Source of the DNA: Arabidopsis thaliana
Lineage: Eukaryota; Streptophyta; Magnoliopsida; Brassicales; Brassicaceae
NCBI RefSeq assembly: GCF_000001735.4
Contig: NC_003071.7
Span: forward strand, 5,573,151 to 5,637,150
Length of the DNA stretch: 64,000 bases
Direction of reading: 5' to 3'
Below, piece by piece: positions 56,299 through 64,000 of this stretch. Position 1 is the stretch's first letter, and the number at the start of each line of letters is the position of its first letter. Below the pieces are notes generated by a model. The model was not told the origin of the DNA. It saw only the letters and a list, made by a program, of their open reading frames with translations, and did not search any database. The position numbers were made by a program, and so were the translations under genes.

Positions 56299-56792
56299 TT
56301 TTTTCCTCATAAGTGTTGCTTTTCATTTATAACAGAGTTTGCCAAAGATACAAGAGTGGAACAATCCACCTTCATGCTACAGACAACACTTTAAACAGAA
56401 AACAACAATGGAAAACCAAACAAGCGGAATCCATGTTGTAGAACTTAAATATTGAAACTGAAACTACAAAACACAGCCGATGTGATCAGTTCCAAAAAGT
56501 AACACAAAACCATATCCAAAATGTATTTGGTCTTTAGCACGGTAGTCATCTTCTCCATGAAGTCAACAAAACACCTGCCTTAGAAACTAAACAACAATGG
56601 ATTGACCTAACAAGAGTAATCCATGCTGCAAAAGATAACCATAAAACTGAAAACACAAAGCACTCAATATCTCATGATCCAAAAAGTGATATAGAGACCC
56701 TATCCTAGCTATTATTCAAACCCTTAACTAAGACTGCAACATGAAACCATGGCAGCCATAAACCAAAAAATATGACAAAATCCATTGAGTGG

Positions 56793-57957
56793 TTAACGCT
56801 TCTTAGGAAGTTTCAGAATACCTCCCATTTGATGATCAGTTTCTTGATGCTTAGTTTGCCTTCTCATTGTCACTTTGTAGAATCACTAAGTTTTTTCGTT
56901 TAGAAGACTCCCCAATGTTCCTGTTATTGCGAGATTCTCCATCTGGACAAGGACGAAATGATTCTCCTACCTCATAAACACGTCGAACTCCTGAAGTAAT
57001 CGCAGCTCCAGAGGAAGGATTAATGTTAGAGTCTGGGAAGACATGATGACGACCTACACCTCCTTGAGTAGAAGGAACCATGTAAGGTTGGAAAGCTGCA
57101 TTTCTTGAACTTGGAAAATAAGGACTAGCACCTGCTAATTCTTCTGGATTCAATGGAGGAGCTGGGACCCTTGGAGGTGGAGTTCAAGGAGCAGGCAAGA
57201 AACTAGCAGTCATCTGAGACTGAGAGTTTAAACTGGACCTTAAAACACTATCTCGAAAGGCCGCTCTTTCCCGGTCAATGCTCTGCAGACGTTGAAGATA
57301 AGGACAATAGTTCCTGTTATGATTGAACTTGAAACAGCTACTACAGATACGTCTTAATCGTTCATACTGAAACCGAATTACAACTTATTCTCCTGACTCA
57401 AAAGTGATGCGTTGAAATAACCTTAGACGCTCGGTGATACCAATCTGAACCCGGACTCTAATATAAGCAATCTGAGTTGAAGTAGCATCATGAAAGTCTA
57501 AAGAGATAATCTCTCCAATCTCTTGAGCAATCTCTAAAGCTGTTTCTTCATACACATAAGGAAGGGGAATACCACGCATCTGAACCAAAAGATCAATGGT
57601 AGTGACAAAGTTTAAAGCAGGAGCAGGCTCCCATCTTTGAGATGCAACAAACCTGTTGTTAAAAAGCCATGGTTCCCTCCTTTGTACTGAGACCAAGTCC
57701 ATTTCTGTGTGAAACAGGAATTGCACATACGTAGCATCTAAAACTCTTCCATGAACATGAGTTGTTAAACCCCAAGATCTTGGTAAAGCAGCAATAACAG
57801 AGTAGAGATTTTGTACCCGTGGATTGAGAGGTCTTGCTATTATACTCAGCCTGTTGGTTTCAGCCACCATAACATAAGCTTCATGTGGAATAAACAGAGT
57901 CGGATCCTCCGGACCTAACTCAAGGTTTTGTATCTCATCCCACAGCTTATCCGCCAT
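56793..57957 (-). pseudogene. LINE D ORF3: second DUF4283/CCHC protein, broken
   Basis: Starts MADKLWDEIQNLELGPEDP. The DUF4283 core is open through 57385 (LPRSWGLTTHVHGRVLDATY, REPWLFNNRFVASQRWEP), then a TAA interrupts. The knuckle CSSCFKFNHNRNYC is intact downstream (about 57350-57300). A TGA near 57184 and a late frame change precede the tail ILKLPKKR. It corresponds over its whole length to ORF3 of A and C. Confidence 0.78.
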
Positions 57958-58174
57958 GTTACTCAGAGTATGAAGGAAGAAAATGAAATTGAGATATAAA
58001 AGACTCTAACAAAGAAGTATAAATAGAAGAAAGGAACTATAAAATGAATAACCTAAAGTTAAACATTAATAAAATAAAGGCTAAAAAAAAGAAGCCGCAA
58101 AAACAAAACCCAAATCTAAAGAAACATTAAACTTAAAAAATCTAACAAGACACAAAAATATCCCAATCACCATT

Positions 58175-61100
58175 CTAATTACCTCTCTCTGCAGTAAAAC
58201 CATTGTCATCCACAAAGGGTATCCTCTTGCCACGTAAGATTGAAATCTGAAACCTGTGATCACACTTGTTGCTATGTCAGAAGCGCCTCTATTACAGTGA
58301 GCACGTTCCATCATGAGAAACTAATTTGGCTTGTCTTTAGTGAGAAGCAGAAGCTCAGTAATATGACCCAAAACATTAGGCCACTCACTTGGTTTGTGCA
58401 AAGCTTGAATAATGTCATAGGTGGATGAGGCGAATGTGAATTTATCAAAATGATGATGAGACATACAGTCTAAAGCCCATTCCCAACTTTGCATCTTAGC
58501 ATCAAAAAGAGATAGTACCTGAGTAAAAGATCTTATACTATGCAGCAGAACCTCACCGTGTGAGTCTCTAACCACCCAAGATGCCCTTGAGAGTTGATGT
58601 TTCTTAGACCAAGCAAAGCCGATATTGCATTTCAATTCATCTGGCAGAGGTGGAATCCATTTCTGAGAGGGCAAAACTTTATGATTTTCATGACTATGAG
58701 CCTGAGCCAAACACCATTGATGACATTCCTCAAACGCCTTGTCCACTAGATTAACTGTCATTGATCCTATACCCTCAAATAACAATTTAATTCTGTTTTT
58801 CCATAAAAAACCAAATAATCCAAGGACCAACAATCTCAACCGATGATGAATATCATGTCTTTGTGGTAAATCAAACAAAGAGCTTATGTTTGCATAAACA
58901 GAACCCAAAAATTCAAAGCCTGAAAATGACAAATGAGAAAGAGCCCAAACTTGTCTATCAAAAGGGCATTGAAACAAAATATGATTGATTGTTTCATCAC
59001 ACAATAAGCATCCATCCTTAATAATCATTCCTCTAGTTCTGAGTCTGTCTTCAACAACAACTGCCCCTTTTAAAACTTTCTAGAGGAAGATTTTAATTTT
59101 TAGAACTGTCTTTAAAGTCCAAATTTTAGCAAACAATGGATTTAAAGATGGATGAACCTCAGACTCTTGATACAACTGATTATGAGTCTTCTTGCTTATC
59201 AAATCATTCCCATACTTAACCGAATAAAGACCATTATTCGAGTGATCCCAACAAATATAGTCTTCTTTATAAACCACTGGTCTGTGTTGAGAATCAACTG
59301 AATATCCTTCCAAGGAAACAGATCTCTAAGCATGTTGAGATTCCAATTTCTAGACACAGAATCAATAAGTTGACTAACTTTCAACTTAATATCCATTAAA
59401 AGCTGCCTATTCATTGGTCTTCTATTTTGTCCATCATTCAACCATTTATCAGTCCAAACATAAGTCTGATTCCCATTCCCAATGATTGTTCTTAAACCTT
59501 GAATGAGTAATTCTCTACCATACAAAATACTATTCCAAGCATAAGAGGGCCTAGTTCCTTTAATAGTAGTAAGAAGATCAGAGTTGGAAAAATACATGCT
59601 CTTAAAAACTTTGAAAAAGAGACTTTCTTTCTCATGAATTAATCTCCATGCCTGTTTGGCTAATAAAGCTTGGTTAACACATTGCAGATCCTTAAAACCA
59701 AGCCCTCCCTGATCCTTAGGTATAGTTAACCTTTTCCATCCAATCGAGTGAATTTTTTTTTGTTGCATAGTATTCCACCAGAAATCCATCATCACACTGG
59801 TCAAAATTTTGCACAAAGTCTTCGGCAGTCGAAAACAAGTCATTGCATATAAAGAAAGAGCCAGAGCAATAAATTTGAGTAAAACCTCTTTGCCACCCTG
59901 AGATAGTTTTCTAGCATACCAGCCTGTCAAACGAGTGTGTAGCTTTTCCTTAATAAATCCAAACAGCTCCTTTTTAGAACCCCGTAAACAGTCAGGTAAA
60001 CCACCTTCTAAAGAAATTTTTCAGACCGATGTTTTATCCAATTCTTGAGATCATCACCAACTTTGGCCCCAAAAGTGATTGCAGATTTATCTAAATTAAT
60101 CAGTTGGCCAGAAATGTGACCATAATTAGATAAACAATTCAATAGTTCCTCACATTCTTCCTTTGTGGCCCTACACAAAAGCAAGGTATCATCAGCAAAC
60201 AACAAATGGTTTATTGATATTCCTTCAGCTTGAAACTGAATTTCTGAAATTTTTCCTTTCTTTTCAGCTTCATTAAGAATATGAATTAAAGCCTCCGTGC
60301 ATAAAACAAACAAAGCTGGAGAGAGGGGATCACCTTGTCTAATACCTCTTTCTGGAATAATGTGACCATAAGGTTGCCCATTAATCAGCACAGAGTAAGA
60401 AACAGTTGTTACACACTGCATAATCTAGGCAATCCATTTCCTGTCAAAACCAAGAGCCTTCATAATAGCTTCCAAAAAAACCCACTCAACCCTATCATAT
60501 GCCTTAGACATATCAGTCTTGAAGGCCATCTCTTCTCTTGACATTCTATCATTAGTTCTAAGACTATGCACCAGTTCATGAGCCACTAAGATATTATCAG
60601 AAACCAATATTTGAGGAACAAAAGCGGATTGAGTTGAAGAGATAATACTTGGAAGATGTTTTTTCAATCTGGCAGTGAGGATCTTAGAGATGATCTTATA
60701 TAAGACAGAGCACAAATTGATGGGTCTTAAATCCGACATACTTCTCGGTTTTGTGATTTTTTGAATGAGACAAATGTGAGTGTGATTCCAATCCTGTGGT
60801 ATAACACCATTCTCAAAAAAAAAAAAAACTCGCTTAAGACCTGAGTTTTAACCAAATCCCAATGTTGTTGAAAGAACAAAGCAGTAAATCCATCTAGTCC
60901 TAGAGCACTTTCACAATTAATAGAAAACACTGCATTATACACTTCCAATTCTGTGACATCTTGAGTTAATTGTTGATTCATATCCAATGAAACCTTTGCT
61001 TGAAAACCATTCAAAAAATTATCCTGGCCTATTGGATAAGAAGATGAAAAAAGATGCTGAAAGAACGAAGAAGCAATTTTCCCTTTCTCACTAATCCTGG

Positions 61101-62233
61101 TGTGTTCTTGTCCATTTTCATCCAGAAGGAAGCTCAAAGAGTTCCCTAATCTAGAAGATTTCAAAGAAGCATGAAAAAACCAATGTTTTTATCTTCAGCA
61201 AACAGCCATTTTTGACTACTTTTCTGTCTCCAAAAGAGTTCATCATCCTCATCAGCAAGACCCAATTGATCTTTAATATATGCAATTCTAGGCCAATTTG
61301 GAAACTCATAACTTTTCAGCAAATCCAAATCTTTCCTCAATCTTTGAATCCTACTCTAAGCATTAGTATCAGCTGATTTTTTTCCATACACTAATAGCTC
61401 TTCGACATTCAATAAGACTAAAGATAGAGGAGTGAGAACCTTGAGACATTGCATTGGTCCAAGAGTTGGAAATCACTTGAATACAAGAAGGATCATCAGC
61501 TATTCTTTTGTCATAACAAAACTGTCCACGAAACAACTCGTTATCATTAATAAACTTGACTAAAACAGGACGATGGTCAGATCCAAATCTCTCAGAAACC
61601 ACTGGTGAGAATTTGGAAACAAAGAAAACCAAGAGGAATTCCCAAAGCATCTATCCAATCTACACTGAATCCATTGACCATTTCTAGTCCCTCCCCAAGT
61701 AAAGCCATTGCTTGTACTACCTAGTTCATGCATATCACAAGTATTCAACATGTCTTGAAAAGATTGAAACGAAGAAGGTACTCTTCTCGGACCCCTCTCT
61801 TTCCCGTTTTCGACTTAATATCATTGAAGTCACCTATCATACACCAAGCTTGCTTCCGATGTGATCCAAGACTACACAACTTATCCCAAACCTAAGGCCT
61901 AAGATATGTCACCAGATGCCCATAAACACAAGAAACAAAGCATACTTTATTTCTAGAAGAACACTGAAGATCCAAAAGATGTTTATCATCAAAAAGAATC
62001 TCAATGTCCAAATGGCTTTTCCAAAAGATTGCTAAGCCACCACTTCTCCCTTGAGGTTCTATTGTATACATATAGTTATAACCAAGCCAATCAATAACTT
62101 TTGAAACAAACTCGTCAGGATTCATAGTCTCCATGAAGAATAAAATGTCCGAGATATGATTTTTTTTCATCTCCTTAAGGTGTCGAATTGTCCAAGGATT
62201 CCTCAAGCCTTGACAATTCCAACTAAGGACGCC
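58175..62233 (-). pseudogene. LINE D ORF2: endonuclease, RT, RNase H, broken
   Basis: The reading frame continues straight from the ORF1 TAA: GVLSWNCQGLRNPWTIRHLK. Domains in order: endonuclease (GFTWGGTRNGQW, GSDHRPVLVKF), RT ([68 protein letters not shown]), zinc-binding (LLCDETINHILFQCPFDRQ, short of the usual spacing) and RNase H (LKCNIGFAWSKKHQ, ASWVVRDSHGEVLLHS). Frame shifts or stops occur near 61800, 61370, 61165, 60740, 60422, 59935, 59200, 59080 and 58315. Confidence 0.82.
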
Positions 62234-63374
62234 TTACTGATCCAACGGTGGTTCACTTGGAACCACCGTATTCTTGTCTCTCTTGAAACTTTGAGCTTCT
62301 GTAATGTCTGAGGGTTTTCTTTTCCTTTTGAACACCTTTTCAAAATGAGGAGAGGCAGGAGACTGAATAACCTTATTCTTCAGAGACAGCTCATTAACTA
62401 GTTTTTCTTTCCTGAACTGAAAAGGAGTGAAATCCTGCATTATATGATGTTTAAACCCTGAAGTGGAGGAACTAGCCTCACCAACACATGTGGTAAATCC
62501 AGTACTAATGTCCAAATCTAGCATCTCAGCTAACAAAGTATTCTCTGGATGACTATCAATTGCAACAGTAGCTGATAGAGGATTTGCTGGCAAAGCATCT
62601 ACCCTTCCTTTGGGAGCAATTGACTGAAAGGGAAACTCAGCCAGCCTCGGTAAAAACATCTTCTTCTGTTTGCCTTTCTCTTGTAATGATCTCACATCAT
62701 GTTTGATGGAATCTAAGACTTTGGATGGGCATCTATTTTTATCATGAGTTAATCTTTGACACAAGAAACATCTCTTTCTAATCTGTTCATAGTCAAAAGA
62801 AATTGTGACAACTTCACCAGATGGAAGTTGTACCTCTTTATTGTTACGAAGTGGATTGGCGACATGAAACAAAACCCGAACACGAACATAGTCCTGAAAC
62901 TGTGATTTTTCAGAGTCCATCACCACCTCCTTCACTTCCCCAATACAGCTCGTGATCTCTTTAATTGTGTCCTGAGTATAATAGTTCACCGAAATATTCC
63001 TCACTCGACCCCAGATTGGAAGAAAATTCAGATAATCAATTGGAGGATTCTCAATCCATCTATCCATGACTACACCCCAATTTATCTTCTGTCCAAACTC
63101 CAATTTTCATAATTTCTTCTAAATCTTCCTCAGATTTGAAGAAAAATTGGAATCGATCCTTTGAGAGAGCAACACCTCTAACCCGAGAAGAAATTCTCCA
63201 AATTCGTGGCATATCTAATATCCAATTAGACATCCTTTGATTCTCTAGATTCAAAAACCTACCCAACTAACGACAGTTGTTTCTGTTAATTGAACAAAAG
63301 CGCGGTTGATCAGAAAGAATCAGAGGCTTATTGTCTTAAATCGACATATTCTGAATGGCTTTATCCAGCTCCAT
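62234..63374 (-). pseudogene. LINE D ORF1: DUF4283/CCHC protein, broken
   Basis: Starts MELDKAIQNMSI, then a stop (63338), another stop near 63268, and a frame change near 63085. DUF4283 parts: SNWILDMPRIWRISSRVRGV, VVMDRWIENPPIDYLNFLP. The knuckle CFLCQRLTHDKNRC is intact. The tail is Lys/Ser rich and ends EPPLDQ and TAA (62234-62236), in frame with ORF2. Confidence 0.8.
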
Positions 63375-63763
63375 GATGAGATCCTGATAGAGAGTAAACA
63401 ACTTTCCCGAACTCGTCAAACCTGATTTGCAGGAAACAAACTCCAAGAGAAAAAACAGTGAAGAAATCCGAGTAATTCAGATGATAACCAACACAGAACT
63501 GAGAATCACAAAGCAAACTCTCGTAACAGAGAAAGAGTCAGAACTACCAAAAATCCGAGGAAGAAAACAACAATTTAGACCGGACCGAACACGTAAATAT
63601 TTCTGGTAGAAGCTCCGTTCAGAATAGAACACCTGAGAGAAAAGTCTTTAGGCTCCAAATTAACTGGGACGACTATTGTTTTAACGGCTAGTTTCAGCTA
63701 CTAAGAGAAAGAAGAGAGAGAAAAACTTTTTGTCAAACTCTTTTTGTGAACTCCTTTTCTTAG

Positions 63764-63795
63764 ATGACAACACTTATGAGAAAAAAAAAAAAAAA
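63764..63795 (+). mobile_element. LINE C 3' terminus and poly(A), with LINE D right duplication
   Basis: 63764-63775 is the right ATGACAACACTT duplication of LINE D. It continues into ATGAG plus 15 A, completing the 3' end of LINE C (CAACACTTATGAG-A, the same 3' end as LINE D). This places the end of LINE C 107 bp before the ABH1 start codon. Confidence 0.85.
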
Positions 63796-63902
63796 TTAGT
63801 TTTGACGAGACACGGACATAAAAAAAAAAACTAGGGCAGAGTGACTGATACCAAAGGAGAAACAACAAAGAGACGAACTGAAGAAAAACCTCTCGGAAGA
63901 AG
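63796..63902 (+). promoter_or_regulatory. Short ABH1 leader or promoter remnant
   Basis: Only 107 bases separate the LINE C poly(A) from the ABH1 ATG. They include an A11 run (63820-63830) and a purine-rich stretch (AAAGGAGAAACAACAAAGAG). This probably is the 5' untranslated region; any core promoter must lie within LINE C/D sequence or in this remnant. Confidence 0.45.
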
Positions 63903-64000
63903 ATGAGCAATTGGAAAACTCTTCTCCTTCGCATCGGCGAAAAGGGACCTGAGTACGGCACTTCCTCCGACTACAAAGACCACATCGTCAGTATCTCTCT
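63903..64000 (+). CDS. ABH1: Nuclear cap-binding protein subunit 1 (CBP80), first exon, partial gene
   Basis: The ATG at 63903 opens 28 codons beginning MSNWKTLLLRIGEKGPEYGT and ending DYKDHI. The exon then meets a donor GTCAGT at 63987, so the coding exon is 63903-63986 and the intron runs off the window. The start is the well-conserved N-terminus of plant CBP80/ABH1, which with CBP20 binds the 5' cap of nuclear RNA and affects splicing, miRNA processing and ABA sensitivity (known of the family). From memory this equals the start of At2g13540. It is divergent from GidA. Confidence 0.9.
   Translation, partial: MSNWKTLLLRIGEKGPEYGTSSDYKDHIVSIS

Larger units (their letters stand above)
56299..63763 (-). 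mobile_element. LINE D: three-ORF LINE inserted in the tail of LINE C (7465 bp)
   Basis: Flanked by the perfect 12-bp duplication ATGACAACACTT (56287-56298 and 63764-63775). The 3' end on the minus strand is CAACACTTATGAGG plus a short A run (T at 56299-56304). On the minus strand it has ORF1 (63374-62234), ORF2 (62233-58175) and ORF3 (57957-56793). Length nearly equals LINE A (7446 bp), so both are probably full length. It is closely related to LINE C. Confidence 0.88.

Overview
The window is plant nuclear DNA from a Brassicaceae genome, most likely Arabidopsis or a very close relative, in a transposon-rich and probably pericentromeric region. Three host genes can be read: an intronless P-type PPR gene (13403-14932, minus), a 13-exon organellar GidA/MnmG gene (20120-25146, minus), and the first exon of the nuclear cap-binding subunit CBP80/ABH1 (63903-63986, plus, running off the right edge). 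From memory these match A. thaliana At2g13420, At2g13440 and At2g13540 in the same order. This is recall, not a search result.

Layout. 1-5839 is the 3' part of an Athila (Ty3/gypsy) retrotransposon: spacer, env-position ORF, long 3' noncoding region with two identical polypurine tracts, and a complete 3' LTR. 5840-10010 holds decayed remnants resembling the LTR and antisense genes of a Tat-lineage element. 10465-19713 contains the PPR gene between two inverted Helitron copies, with small inverted-repeat elements and AT-rich filler. 20120-25146 is GidA.

The divergent interval between GidA and ABH1 (about 38.8 kb) is almost all mobile DNA. It holds LINE A (minus, 25261-32706, with a near-perfect target duplication), a nested stack of Helitrons, a poly(A) retroposon and a foldback element with a 9-bp duplication (34295-39287), a retroposon inside a retroposon (39722-42328), LINE B (minus), LINE C (plus), and LINE D (minus) inserted in the last bases of LINE C.

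The most interesting system is the LINE family. All four copies carry three ORFs: ORF1 (DUF4283 plus CCHC knuckle), ORF2 (endonuclease, reverse transcriptase, zinc-binding and RNase H) and, downstream of ORF2, a third ORF encoding a second, divergent DUF4283/CCHC protein. Target duplications of copies A and D enclose all three ORFs, so the third belongs to the element. In copies A, C and D, ORF1 and ORF2 lie in the same frame, separated by one UAA with no usable AUG for ORF2. LINE A and LINE C each end about 110 bp upstream of a host start codon, in sense orientation, one before GidA and one before ABH1.
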